The notes beneath the pieces were generated by a model. That model was not told the origin of the DNA. It made no database searches and worked only from the letters and a program-made list of their open reading frames with translations. Made by a program: the position numbers and the translations under genes. 64,000 nt of DNA. Origin: CAVYYW01 sp963772845 (GTDB lineage: Bacteria > Bacillota > Bacilli > Bacillales > Sporolactobacillaceae). This document shows, in pieces, positions 53,687 to 63,442 of the stretch (the stretch's first letter is position 1; each line of letters opens with the position of its first letter). The stretch lies in assembly GCA_963772845.1 (NCBI GenBank), contig CAVYYW010000017.1, positions 206,954 to 270,953 of the forward strand. Reading direction: 5' to 3'.

Positions 53687-54259
53687 TTAATCTGACCACA
53701 ATCTCTTTATATCAACTAATTGTTCCTTATTAAATTTCATCCTGTAGACATCCGGTTTCGTTGTCTGAATTAAAAAATCAAATCCATATCGATGATCGAA
53801 ATGGCTCATCATTAGTGTCATGACAAGTCCGTGAGTACCTATGACAACGCCTTTACCTTGATAGTTCTTTAAAACCTCTTTTAATACTGACACAGATCGT
53901 CTCTGACAATCTGCCTTTGATTCTCCTCCTGGCAAAGAAAAGTCCGGGTCAGAGAACATCTTCTTTACGAGTGGATACACTTCCTTTTCCGGGAGTACTT
54001 TGTCTTCGCCTGAAAATACACATTCTTTAAGGTTTTCGTAGAGCACTATTTCTTTATTATAAAAATGAGCTAACGCCTCTATCGTCAATACTGCTCGGCT
54101 ATATGGACTTGAAATGAACGTGTCGACCCTTTCACTTTTCAGTAATTCAGTAATTCTTCCCGCATCCAGCTTCCCCTTTTCAGTTAAGCCGCGTGTTCGT
54201 TCATTCCCTTTTAATTTAGGAGACTCACCATGTCTAACCATGTAAATGTATGTATACAT
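53687..54259 (-). CDS. Histidine phosphatase (phosphoglycerate mutase superfamily)
   Basis: 190 aa from the ATG at 54259, directly before YTYIYMVRHGESPKLKG; the frame is open to 54400 but the extra residues lie inside the DUF899 gene. RHGE holds the catalytic His; RITELLKSERVDTFISSPYS, then LPGGESKADCQRR and VVIGTHGLVMTLMM with the second His. Starts 11 bp after DUF899, same operon. Confidence 0.86.
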   Translation of the reverse strand: MYTYIYMVRHGESPKLKGNERTRGLTEKGKLDAGRITELLKSERVDTFISSPYSRAVLTIEALAHFYNKEIVLYENLKECVFSGEDKVLPEKEVYPLVKKMFSDPDFSLPGGESKADCQRRSVSVLKEVLKNYQGKGVVIGTHGLVMTLMMSHFDHRYGFDFLIQTTKPDVYRMKFNKEQLVDIKRLWSD

Positions 54260-54269
54260 AGTCTCCGTT

Positions 54270-54860
54270 TTAGTACCGAAACTGCGGCGCCCAGTCTCCG
54301 CTTCCCTCAGGCAATAGATCAAACAATGGCCAGATACTGCAGTATTCATCGCCCGGGCCAAACCCTGACTTCGTATAGTGAGTAATGGAGCCTTCGTCAT
54401 CCTTTATCAAAACGGAAACACCCGGCATATTCTGGCCGTCTGTCCGAAAACCCAAATCCTCTTTAAATGTTGTACCCGCAGTCGACACACACGGGAACAT
54501 CCAACCGCGGCTATCTGCAAAATCAGCCAGGACATCTGGCGCATCCGGACTCGTCAGCACAAACGCCGCACGGTTCTGAATATGCGGGGTAAACCCATTT
54601 AAGCCATCCGCCCATAGCGTACAATACTTACAGCCCTCCCCCATGTTATGAATAACGAAGAGTTCACTCTTGTCTCCAAAGAGCTCGCTTAGCTTCACCT
54701 TCGTTCCCTCTGCTGTGGTCAACTCATAATCCTTTATGGGCTCTTTTGGATACTGCTTCCGGAGCGCCGTTAATTCTTCTTTTATCCGAACCAGTTCCTC
54801 CTGCTTTTCACGAATTGCCTTATCAAGATCCTTTGTATTCGATGCTTCCATCATCCACAC
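54270..54860 (-). CDS. DUF899 thioredoxin-like protein
   Basis: 196 aa. N-terminal coiled coil (KAIREKQEELVRIKEELTAL), then a thioredoxin-like domain: LSELFGDKSELFVIHNMGEG, CKYCTLWADGLNGFTPHI (CxxC near residue 78), GWMFPCVSTAGTTFKEDLGF and CSIWPLFDLLPEG. Matches DUF899, of unknown redox role. Start could be one of three nearby ATGs. Confidence 0.83.
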   Translation of the reverse strand: MWMMEASNTKDLDKAIREKQEELVRIKEELTALRKQYPKEPIKDYELTTAEGTKVKLSELFGDKSELFVIHNMGEGCKYCTLWADGLNGFTPHIQNRAAFVLTSPDAPDVLADFADSRGWMFPCVSTAGTTFKEDLGFRTDGQNMPGVSVLIKDDEGSITHYTKSGFGPGDEYCSIWPLFDLLPEGSGDWAPQFRY

Positions 54861-54875
54861 CTGCTTTCGATTAAT

Positions 54876-55403
54876 TTAATGCTTCACTTCATAATGAAGA
54901 GTGACAAACTGATTGTATACGGTCGTATCTTTTAGCTTTAGCTCTGACGAATAATTGCCTTTTTTAAAAAGTGGAATTCCACGTCCGATAAGCGAGGGGG
55001 CAATCGTGATCATCATTTCATCTATAAGCTTTTCCTGTAAAAAGGCGGCGATCAGATCTCCTCCGCCTACCAGCCAAATGGATTGACCCTCCTGCTTTTT
55101 TAAATTCTCTATTAATCTGCTCGGATGACCCTGAACAAATTGAACGTTCTCATTATGATCTTGCTCCGATCTTGTGAACACATAACATTCTTTATTCTTA
55201 TAAGGGAAACCACCGATATCGTGCTCCAGGATCCAGTCGTATGTCCGCTTTCCCATAATTATCGTGTCGACTGTCTCATAGAAAGCAGAATAGCCATTGT
55301 CCCCTTCACCTTCAACTTTAAATAACCATTCAAGCGAATCATCTTCCGTTGCAATATAGCCATCCAGGCTCGCCGCAATATAGAAAACTTGGCTTTTCGC
55401 CAA
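54876..55403 (-). CDS. RibD C-terminal/dihydrofolate reductase-like protein with start inside a repeat
   Basis: 175 aa. VFYIAASLDGYIATEDDSLE, TIIMGKRTYDWILEHDIGGF, SIWLVGGGDLIAAFLQEKLI and IAPSLIGRGIPLFKK: the YyaP/YwjB-type reductase fold that binds NADPH. The only usable start is a TTG at 55403, and the first codons (TTG GCG AAA AGC) lie within a dispersed hairpin element (55384-55487). The native start and ribosome site seem to have been replaced. Expression uncertain. Confidence 0.8.
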   Translation of the reverse strand: MAKSQVFYIAASLDGYIATEDDSLEWLFKVEGEGDNGYSAFYETVDTIIMGKRTYDWILEHDIGGFPYKNKECYVFTRSEQDHNENVQFVQGHPSRLIENLKKQEGQSIWLVGGGDLIAAFLQEKLIDEMMITIAPSLIGRGIPLFKKGNYSSELKLKDTTVYNQFVTLHYEVKH

Positions 55404-55487
55404 GCCTTTAATGGCGAAAGCCTTAGTTATCCTTATACTTTATTCCACTTTCTCGCTTTAGCGAAGTTAATGATTCTTAAAGTATAA
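55384..55487. repeat. Dispersed hairpin element at the 5' end of the reductase gene
   Basis: GAAAACTTGGCTTTTCGCCA, GGCGAAAGCCTTAGTTATCC, TTATACTTTATTCCACTTTC, TCGCTTTAGCGAAG, ATTCTTAAAGTATA. GGCTTTTCGCC and GGCGAAAGCC pair as a perfect hairpin. Confidence 0.85.
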
Positions 55488-55952
55488 ATAAAACCACTTT
55501 GCGTTCATTTGGCATAGCTGCCTCCTGATCCTTGACTTCATTCTATTTATTAATTCTCCTTTTGAGAGAGGAAGTCCTTTTTAAATAATAAAAATGACCC
55601 CTGAACATTACTGGCGTCGCGAAAAGTGAATTCACCCAATTCAGCTTCGAAAGGAACTGGGTAATACCTAAAAAGTGGCTTTTTCACTTTTGCAGGGATT
55701 TCGAAGTGACCCAGAGGTCTTGGATGCTGAAGTTTAGTTACTCAAAAAAGCTGAAGGATGCGTTTTACACCATACACACGGGAGATCTTTTGAAGGACGC
55801 TGCTGCGGCTGGAAAAAGATCGAAGTGACGCTAGGTGTTGCGTTCTTAAGCTAGACACGGCTCCCACACCATAAGAATTAAATGCTTTTTTACCAAATCA
55901 AATAGACGAAGTGATTCCACTCCGTCTTTTTACTGTATTCTTTTATCATTTT
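55488..55952. other. Intergenic region with half-repeats and a terminator
   Basis: No gene. Two similar motifs: TTTCGAAGTGACCCAGAGGT (about 55708) and GATCGAAGTGACGCTAGGTG (about 55820). A hairpin GACGAAGTG, ATTC, CACTCCGTCTTTTT at 55908-55934 can end transcription. Confidence 0.5.
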
Positions 55953-56777
55953 CTACAAGTTTTTACTTTTCTGAAGGAGTTTAGACTTCCCTGAACGTTC
56001 CCATTCTTCTACTGTTTCATATGCCTCTTTAGGAGAATACCCCTTCCCTACAAGAACGCCCATTAGAATAAATTCTTGCAGAATATGTGTGGCATTTATT
56101 CTTTTTTTAACATCCTCTAATCCTTCATTCACCAAGAATTCCGTGTGCTGGATCCATTCATCAGGTGTTTTGCCAAAAGCAACGGTACTTTCACTACCAG
56201 GGCCCTCTTCTGCAGCTGCATCTGCTTTGGTTACATGAACAGTACCAAATGGATGGTTAGGTGGGGCGTATATTGAGTAAAGTTTTAACGGAATAGGACC
56301 TGTATTGGTTACATTATGCCAGGTTCCAGCGGGTATCATGATCGCAGAATCATCATAGACATTTCTTACAAAGTCTAAATGATCTTTACTCTTGCCCATT
56401 TGAACAATCCCCTGGCCTTGCTCAATACGTAAAAATTGATCTACATGAGGATGGATTTCCAAACCAATATCTTCACCAACTTTAATACTCATTAAAGTAA
56501 CTTGGAGATGTTCTCCTGTCCATAATGCCGTGCGATACGTATTGTTTTGCTTCGCTGCTTCATTAATATTTACGGTATAGGGGTTGGGTCCATAATCTGT
56601 TAACACAATATCTCTATAATCGTTGGAAGAGGGAAAGGAATGAAATCTGTTATATACTGCTTCATTAGGGAACGTCCCATAAACAGATTGTCTTCCATAA
56701 TTATTCATTGGGTCATTAACATAAAATGGATATGGATAATTATAAGGAGCATAGTACATTTTTCTCAGTCCCATCAC
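55953..56777 (-). CDS. Cupin-domain protein with tyrosine/proline-rich start
   Basis: 274 aa. N-terminal 45 residues are Tyr/Pro/Asn-rich (YYAPYNYPYPFYVNDPMNNY), like spore coat proteins. A cupin barrel follows (residues about 80-180): GEDIGLEIHPHVDQFLRIEQ and GQGIVQMGKS, then IMIPAGTWHNVTNTGPIPLK with metal-binding His/Glu positions. A C-terminal helical segment of about 80 residues ends GYSPKEAYETVEEWERSGKS. Coat association is only suggested by composition. Confidence 0.8.
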   Translation of the reverse strand: MMGLRKMYYAPYNYPYPFYVNDPMNNYGRQSVYGTFPNEAVYNRFHSFPSSNDYRDIVLTDYGPNPYTVNINEAAKQNNTYRTALWTGEHLQVTLMSIKVGEDIGLEIHPHVDQFLRIEQGQGIVQMGKSKDHLDFVRNVYDDSAIMIPAGTWHNVTNTGPIPLKLYSIYAPPNHPFGTVHVTKADAAAEEGPGSESTVAFGKTPDEWIQHTEFLVNEGLEDVKKRINATHILQEFILMGVLVGKGYSPKEAYETVEEWERSGKSKLLQKSKNL

Positions 56778-56930
56778 AATTTATAAAATTATCCTATGCA
56801 TTTGTTTAGGGAATGTACTTATGTGATTTCCAATGGACCCCGTAATAACAGCATTGCTAAAGAGCCAGCTGAGTTAATTCCTCATTCCTTTTATTATTTA
56901 TTGTATCTTTATTTATTTATCTATTATTTT

Positions 56931-57243
56931 CCAAATGAACGCCCTTTTTCCTCCTTTTCGACCTCGTTTGGTCGTTCATCGCTCTTATGAACGCCCTTTT
57001 TCCTCCTTTTCGACCCCGTTTGGTCGTTCATCGCCCTTATGAACACCCTTTTTCCTCCTTTTCGACCCCGTTTGGTCGTTCATCGCCCTTATGAACACCC
57101 TTTTTCCTCCTTTTCGACCCCGTTTGGTCGTTCATCGCCCTTATGAACGCCCTTTTCCCTCCTTTTCGACCTCGTTTGGTCGTTCATCGAACCTAAGAAC
57201 ACCCTTTTCCCTCCTTTTAGACCCCACTTTGTCCTTCATTATC
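56931..57243 (+). repeat. Array 3: about 6 units of the 52-bp palindromic repeat
   Basis: Starts TTTTCCAAATGAACGCCCTT, uses GTCGTTCATCGCCCTTATGA arms with linker CCTCCTTTTCGACCCCGTTT, and ends GTCCTTCATTATCGTCAAAA. The 119-codon frame over it is spurious. Confidence 0.92.
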
Positions 57244-57404
57244 GTCAAAAATGCCTTTTTGACTTATTTTTCCATATTTACTTATTTCAATTATACTGCC
57301 TTTACCTATCCTCCGTCACCAGGAAAATCTTTTCTAGAATCAAAAAGGAAAACAAAACCGTTTAGCTGGAGTGTACGTTCGCTTCAACCGTTAAAATCAG
57401 AAAA

Positions 57405-57441
57405 CAAAAAACAGCTGCATCCCTCTCGTCTAGGGTGCAGC
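57405..57441 (-). terminator. Terminator of ABC gene copy 1
   Basis: GGCTGCACCCT, loop AGACGAG, AGGGATGCAGC then TGTTTTTTG on the minus strand. A copy is at 59530-59567. Confidence 0.9.
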
Positions 57442-57459
57442 CGTTTTTGATAAAGAATT

Positions 57460-59203
57460 CTACACGTTTAATTCAAATTGCTTGGAGTACAGTTGTGCGT
57501 AAATACCCTCACACGACAGTAACGTGTCATGCGAGCCTTGTTCGACAACACCATCTTCTGTTAAAACAATAATACGCTGCGCATGACGGATCGTTGAAAG
57601 CCTATGAGCGATGACGATTGTCGTGCGGCCTCTAGACAACGATTCAAGTGAATTTTTGATGATGCTTTCACTCTCATTATCTAATGCACTGGTGGCCTCA
57701 TCAAAGATTAATATCGGTGGATTCTTTAAGAAGACACGCGCAATGCTTAACCGCTGCTTTTGTCCACCGGAAAGCCTGACGCCTCGCTGTCCAATCTCTG
57801 AATGATAGCCATTTGGCAAGGACATTATAAACTCATGGGCATGCGCATGTTTAGCCGCCGCGATCACGTCTTCATCGCTTCCCATTGGATTACCGTAGCG
57901 AATATTTTCCATCACTGTTCCTGAGAATAAATAAACGTCTTGCTGCACACTTCCAATGTTTTTTCTTAAGAATTGAAGATCAATATGACGAACATTGGCT
58001 CCATCTAGTAGCACCTCACCGCCTGTTACATCATAAAAACGAGGAATGAGTGAGCACAAAGTCGTTTTTCCTGCCCCAGAAGGACCCACCAATGCCACAT
58101 ATTCACCTGGAGCCACATGCAGAGAAAGGTTTTCCAACACATTTCCTAAATGATCTGCATAGCGGAAGAACACATTTTTCAGTTCAATTTCCCCGTGCAC
58201 CTTTGGCATGGTTATCGCATTCGAACTGTTTACAATCGCTGGCTTCAAATTCATAATTTCCATAAACCGTTGGAAACCGGTGATGCCTTCTTGAAACTGT
58301 GTACTCATATGAGTCAGACGTTGAATCGGCTCAAGCATAAAGCCAATATAAAGGATAAACGTAATCAAATCCGCGAGGTCTAAAGTATGGTGTACAATGC
58401 TTGCACTGCCATAGACGATCACTGTAATCGTGATCAGTTGGATGAACGTCTCCACACCATTGTAAAAGTAAGCCTCTGCTTTATAGGTTTTTTTACGGCT
58501 ATCAAGAAACCGCATGTTCTCTTGATTGAATTTCTCAATTTCTACCTGCTCATTGGCGAAGGATTTTACGACTCGAATGCCAGCTAAACTATCTTCAACT
58601 TGAGCGTTCACACGACTAATACGCTCTTTATTGTTCTTAAGGGCACGATTCAATACTTTATTAAAGTATAAAGAAAAAGCACCTAAAAATGGTAAAAAGC
58701 AAAAGACAGCGATCGTTAATGGCGCATTGATAAAGAATAGAATGGTAAATGCCCCGACAAATCGCACGAAATAATTGATGTAGTCTTCTGGCCCGTGATG
58801 AAAAAGCTCCGAAATCAATAGCAAATCGTTTGTTATTCGAGACATGAGCTGCCCCGTTTTTGCTTTATCATAAAAGCTAAACGAAAGCTTCTGCATGTGT
58901 GCGAACAGCTCACTCCGCATATCGCTTTCCATGCGGGCACCCACTTCATGACCTTTATAATCCACAAAATAGTTACCAATGTTTTGAACAAAGGCGACTA
59001 CGAGCATCAACCCGCCAATCCAATAGACTTTATTTAGTGCGATGGAAGGATCCCCTTCTAATACATTTTTAGTCACGTATCGGACGAGCAACGGAAACAC
59101 CAAGGTCAGAGAGGATACGATAAAAGCGCATGCTAATATCGATAAGAAACAATGTTAAATACGGTTTATAGTATGATAATAATTTTTTCACTGGAAAACG
59201 CAT
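57460..59203 (-). pseudogene. ABC exporter (TMD-NBD fusion), copy 1, frameshift in TM1
   Basis: ATG at 59203 gives RFPVKKLLSYYKPYLTLFLI then DIS; the frame shifts at AGCATGCGC (about 59130-59140) and resumes CAFIVSSLTLVFPLLVRYVT. From there 547 codons are intact: six-helix TMD, then Walker A VGPSGAGKTT, signature RLSGGQKQRLSIA, Walker B ILIFDEATSALD. Half-transporter of the MsbA/BmrA type, drug or lipid export. Translation from the internal GTG at 59103 would lack helix 1. The same shift is in copy 2. Confidence 0.85.
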
Positions 59204-59230
59204 GATTTACCCCTTTTTTGTGTTTTTAAA

Positions 59231-59338
59231 TAAACACATATAAGGGGGGCACACCGTTTATTTTATTCCGCTTTCTCGCTTTAGCGGAATTAATCATTCA
59301 TCAAGTATAAGAAAGTGTTCCACCCTTATATGTTTGTA
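59231..59338. repeat. Inverted-repeat module upstream of ABC copy 1, enclosing hairpin element
   Basis: Imperfect 23-bp arms AAACACATATAAGGGGGGCA and (reverse) CCACCCTTATATGTTTGT enclose TTATTCCGCTTTCTCGCTTT, AGCGGAATTAATCATT. The second copy is at about 61357-61464. Confidence 0.7.
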
Positions 59339-59529
59339 CGGTTTTTTTGTTTGTGTTTTTCATGTAAATTGCCTCCTTGTTTATTAATAACACCATTGAT
59401 ATTTACTTATTTCAATTCATACTGTACGTTTACCTATCCTCCGTCCCGAGGAAAATCGTTTCTAGAATCAAAAAGGAAAACAAAACCGTTTAGCTGGAGT
59501 GTACGTTCGCTTCAACCGTTAAAATCAGA

Positions 59530-59567
59530 AAACAAAAAACAGCTGCATCCCTCTCGTCTAGGGTGCA
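59530..59567 (-). terminator. Terminator of ABC gene copy 2
   Basis: Same stem as copy 1: GGCTGCACCCT/AGGGATGCAGC plus U tract. Confidence 0.9.
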
Positions 59568-59587
59568 GCCGTTTTTGATAAAGAATT

Positions 59588-61330
59588 CTACACGTTTAAT
59601 TCAAATTGCTTGGAGTACAGTTGTGCGTAAATACCATCACACGACAGTAACGTGTCATGCGAGCCTTGTTCGACAACACCATCTTCTGTTAAAACAATAA
59701 TACGCTGCGCCTGACGGATCGTTGAAAGCCTATGCGCGATGACGATAGTCGTACGGCCTCTAGACAACGATTCAAGTGAATTTTTGATGATGCTTTCACT
59801 TTCATTATCTAATGCACTGGTGGCTTCATCAAAGATTAATATCGGTGGATTCTTTAAGAAGACCCGTGCAATGCTTAAGCGCTGCTTTTGTCCACCGGAA
59901 AGCCTGACGCCTCGCTGTCCAATCTCAGAATGATAGCCATCTGGCAAGGACATTATAAATCATGGGCATGCGCGTGTTTAGCCGCCGCGATCACGTCTTC
60001 ATCGCTTCCCATCGGATTACCATAGCGAATATTTTCCATCACTGTTCCTGAGAATAAATAAACGTCTTGCTGCACACTTCCAATGTTTTTTCTTAAGAAT
60101 TGAAGATCAATATGACGAACATTGACTCCATCTAGTAGCACCTCACCGCCTGTTACATCATAAAAACGGGGAATGAGTGAGCACAAAGTCGTTTTTCCTG
60201 CCCCAGAAGGACCCACCAATGCCACATATTCACCTGGAGCCACATGCAGAGAAAGGTTTTCCAACACATTTCCTAAATGATCTGCATAGCGGAAGAACAC
60301 ATTTTTCAGTTCAATTTCCCCGTGCACCTTTGGCATGGTTATCGCATTCGAACTGTTTTCAATCGCTGGCTTCAAATTCATAATTTCCATAAACCGTTGG
60401 AAACCGGTGATGCCTTCTTGAAACTGTGTGCTCATATGAGTCAGACGTTGAATCGGCTCAAGCATAAAGCCAATATAAAGGATAAACGTAATCAAATCCG
60501 CGAGGTCTAAAGTATGGTGTACAATGCTTGCACTGCCATAGACGATCACTGTAATCGTGATCAGTTGGATGAACGTCTCCACACCATTGTAAAAGTAAGC
60601 CTCTGCTTTATAGGTTTTTTTACGGCTATCAAGAAACCGCATGTTTTCTTGATTGAATTTCTCAATTTCTACCTGCTCATTGGCGAAGGATTTTACGACT
60701 CGAATGCCAGATAAACTATCTTCAACTTGAGCGTTCACACGACTAATACGCTCTTTATTGTTCTTAAGGGCACGATTCAATACTTTATTAAAGTATAAAG
60801 AAAAGGCACCTAAAAATGGTAAAAAGCAAAAGACAGCGATCGTTAATGGCGCATTGATAAAGAATAAAATGGCAAATGCTCCAACAAATCGCACGAAATA
60901 GTTGATGTAGTCCTCTGGCCCGTGATGAAAAAGCTCAGAAATCAATAGCAAATCGTTTGTTATTCGAGACATGAGCTGCCCCGTTTTTGCTTTATCATAA
61001 AAGCTAAACGAAAGCTTCTGCATGTGTGCGAACAGTTCGCTCCGCATATCGCTTTCCATGCGGGCACCCACTTCATGGCCCTTATAATCCACAAAATAGT
61101 TACCCATGTTTTGAACAAAGGCGACAACGAGCATCAGCCCGCCAATCCAATAGACTTTATTTAGTGCGATGGAAGGATCCCCTTCTAATACATTTTTAGT
61201 CACGTATCGGACGAGCAACGGAAACACCAAGGTCAGAGAGGATACGATAAAAGCGCATGCTAGTATCGATAAGAAACAATGTTAAATACGGTTTATAGTA
61301 TGATAATAATTTTTTCACTGGAAAACGCAT
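59588..61330 (-). pseudogene. ABC exporter copy 2, two frameshifts
   Basis: Near-identical to copy 1 with the same TM1 frameshift (GATACTAGCATGCGC) after the ATG at 61330. It also lacks one base near 59958-59962 (AAATCATGGG against AAACTCATGGG in copy 1), which splits the ATPase domain between HAHAHDL and MSLPDGYHSEIGQRG. The N-terminal 425-codon part has the TMD and Walker A but no signature or Walker B, so it cannot work as read. Confidence 0.87.
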
Positions 61331-61356
61331 GATTTACCCCTTTTTTGTGTTTTTAA

Positions 61357-61464
61357 ATAAACACATATAAGGGGGCACACCGTTTATTTTATTCCGCTTT
61401 CTCGCTTTAGCGAAATTAATCATTCTTCAAGTATAAGAAAGTGTTCCACCCTTATATGTTTGTA
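61357..61464. repeat. Inverted-repeat module upstream of ABC copy 2
   Basis: Copy of 59231-59338: AAACACATATAAGGGGGCAC ... CACCCTTATATGTTTGT around TTATTCCGCTTTCTCGCTTT. The rest of 61465-61626 shows no gene. Confidence 0.7.
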
Positions 61465-61626
61465 CGGTTTTTTTGTTTGTGTTTTTCATGTAAATTGCCT
61501 CCTTGTTTATTAATAACACCATTGTAACCGATTTTTTGTTTAAATGGATGGAATATTTAGATATTTATCTGTAGAAGAAAATCTTCCCTTCATAAATAAT
61601 CCTCGTCTAGAGAATATATTTTCCTC

Positions 61627-62723
61627 CTATAGACGGGGGTAGTCTTCAAGCTTCTTCAGGTAAATCTGCAGACGCTCTTTCATTTGTTCCTTAGTACCAT
61701 AGCGTATAATTTGCTCCCGGGTAAGAGATTTTTCATTTAATAACTGATAGTGTTCATGCGTCATTGTAACGAGCTTTAAGAACACTTCAATGTGCAAATC
61801 ATAGCGTTTCTGCTGAGAGCCGTCTGTATACCCTTCTATAAATCCTTCAGCATTTGCTGTTAATTGAGGTATATGAAGATGATAATTATCTTTTCTCATA
61901 CCTCCTTGTGTTATAAAACGTCGGGAACAAGGTTTGATAGTTAAAGACGTAATTGGCAGCAAGTGATGTCCCTGTATATAAAATGGGATAGGGATCAATT
62001 ATTTTAGCACCATTTTCTGTGAAAATAATATTTTCAGGAGAGGTATCCTGGTTTGTCAGGACAATTTTTTCGCGCTCTATAGAACGAATAGAGATGAGAT
62101 CCTTCCCGGTTTTCATCACTTTTTCTTTATCAAATTCGTAGGGACTCGAGATCAGTACATCCAATTCTTCTTCGTATTCCTTCGTTTCTTCAACAATTGC
62201 AGCTCTTAGATCCATTTCCAGCTGACCTTTCAGTTCACCATCTGCTCCGATTTCCAGATATCCAATGCCTTTATAAGGCACATGTTAACGATTCAAGCGC
62301 TAGGAAGAATGCCCCTAACTCTTTTCCATACCTTCTTGATTCTTCTGTAGTTTGGCCGCTTAGCCCTTTAGATTCCCCCATATAAGACTCAATGGTGTAG
62401 GTCAATTCTTCATTGACGGAGTAGTTGAATTGTTCAGGACAAATCCCTTTTTTTGCTCTGTTGGCATACTGATAAAATGCTTTTGTAGCCGCATACTCCG
62501 CGGTTAACTCTTTTTGATTAAAAACGACAGGTTTATCATAGGCAATTTTCTTTGGAATACGAAGGACGAGCTGATCGTTGTCGATTAAATATGCAAAATG
62601 CCAGGCACCTTCACCTAACCTTTTAATCTCAGATTCATCTGAAATCTGTTTCAATCCCTCTTTTATCAACGCATGATTAATGAGTTCAAGCTCTGTCACC
62701 GCTTCTGTTGTCAGTAATTTCAT
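61627..62723 (-). pseudogene. APH-family kinase-like protein, two frameshifts
   Basis: Three frames make one protein. Part 1: IKRLGEGAWHFAYLIDNDQL, VLRIPKK (nucleotide-binding lysine), EYAATKAFYQYANRAKKGIC. Part 2 after a shift near 62281-62285: VPYKGIGYLEIGADG, then VLTNQDTSPENIIF (catalytic loop, Asn in place of His) and KIIDPYPI. Part 3 after a shift near 61905-61912: GGMRKDNYHLHIPQLTANAE to KKLEDYPRL. Likely inactive or mis-sequenced. Confidence 0.8.
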
Positions 62724-62752
62724 CTAAAGAGTGGCTCCTCTGATTTTTAATT

Positions 62753-63184
62753 TTAAAAAGCAACATAAAAGGGTTGGGTGTTTTCATCCAAACAGCATTC
62801 AATTCTTTGTCTAAAATTCTTATAGGTTACCATTTCTAAAGCTTGTTCAATAGGATAGAACCCGACTTCCAAGCTCTCGGATGACGTCGTTAAGCTGCCT
62901 CCAACTGGCTTAGCCAAGAAGAGCGTATTACAAATTGATTTGCTCACATTTTGGAAGATCCCACAGAATTTCAAAACCTCAATATCAATTCCCGTTTCCT
63001 CTTTCGTTTCCCTTATTGCAGCCTCTTTCAAAGACTCTCCTTCTTCAACCTGCCCACCTGGCATTTCCCAGCCTCTTCTTGGGCCTTTGATTAGTAGAAT
63101 CTCCCTTTGCTCAGTCATTACAATCGTGGCTGCTGAAACAATATGTTTTGGCGGTAAGTATACAGCTGGCGTGCTTTCTGTCAA
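62753..63184 (-). CDS. Nudix hydrolase
   Basis: 143 aa. Full Nudix box: GGQVEEGESLKEAAIRETKE then ETGIDIE (residues 42-68), with all REUxEE catalytic glutamates. Hydrolyses a nucleoside diphosphate derivative; substrate unknown. 30 bp before the phosphotransferase gene, same strand. Confidence 0.92.
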   Translation of the reverse strand: MTESTPAVYLPPKHIVSAATIVMTEQREILLIKGPRRGWEMPGGQVEEGESLKEAAIRETKEETGIDIEVLKFCGIFQNVSKSICNTLFLAKPVGGSLTTSSESLEVGFYPIEQALEMVTYKNFRQRIECCLDENTQPFYVAF

Positions 63185-63442
63185 AAAAACACCTCATTCC
63201 TATGATTATATGTAGTTTTTATATTCCACCCGGTTGAGAAAAACCTTCATTTAAACTTTTCTTCACCCAAGATCAATATCCTTTATGGTTTCAATCATTG
63301 TTCATACATCTACATCTTTCTTCACCAATGACTAATACCCTTTTTGACTTAGTATTTGTTCATATTTTTTACTTTTTAAGGAAAACATATGCTAAAATTT
63401 AATCATTCAATTTTCCTACTTAAGTTATTCAGGAGGTTATAT

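Larger units (their letters stand above)
57274..61524. repeat. 2.1-kb direct tandem duplication of an ABC exporter gene and flanks
   Basis: Unit 1 about 57274-59398, unit 2 about 59399-61524 (offset 2125-2126). Both hold the terminator, the whole ABC gene, the leader and an inverted-repeat module. Junction: ACACCATTG then ATATTTACTTATTTC at 59398/59399, where unit 2 restarts. The copies differ at scattered bases and one indel. Confidence 0.95.

Noticed and set aside
55600..55870. Structured RNA in the 55.6-55.9 kb gap
   Set aside because: Half-repeats with GAAGTGAC are visible, but I could not draw a consistent fold by eye; left as intergenic.
57091..57450. 119-codon plus-strand frame
   Set aside because: It covers array 3 and the ABC terminator; no start signals and no domain.
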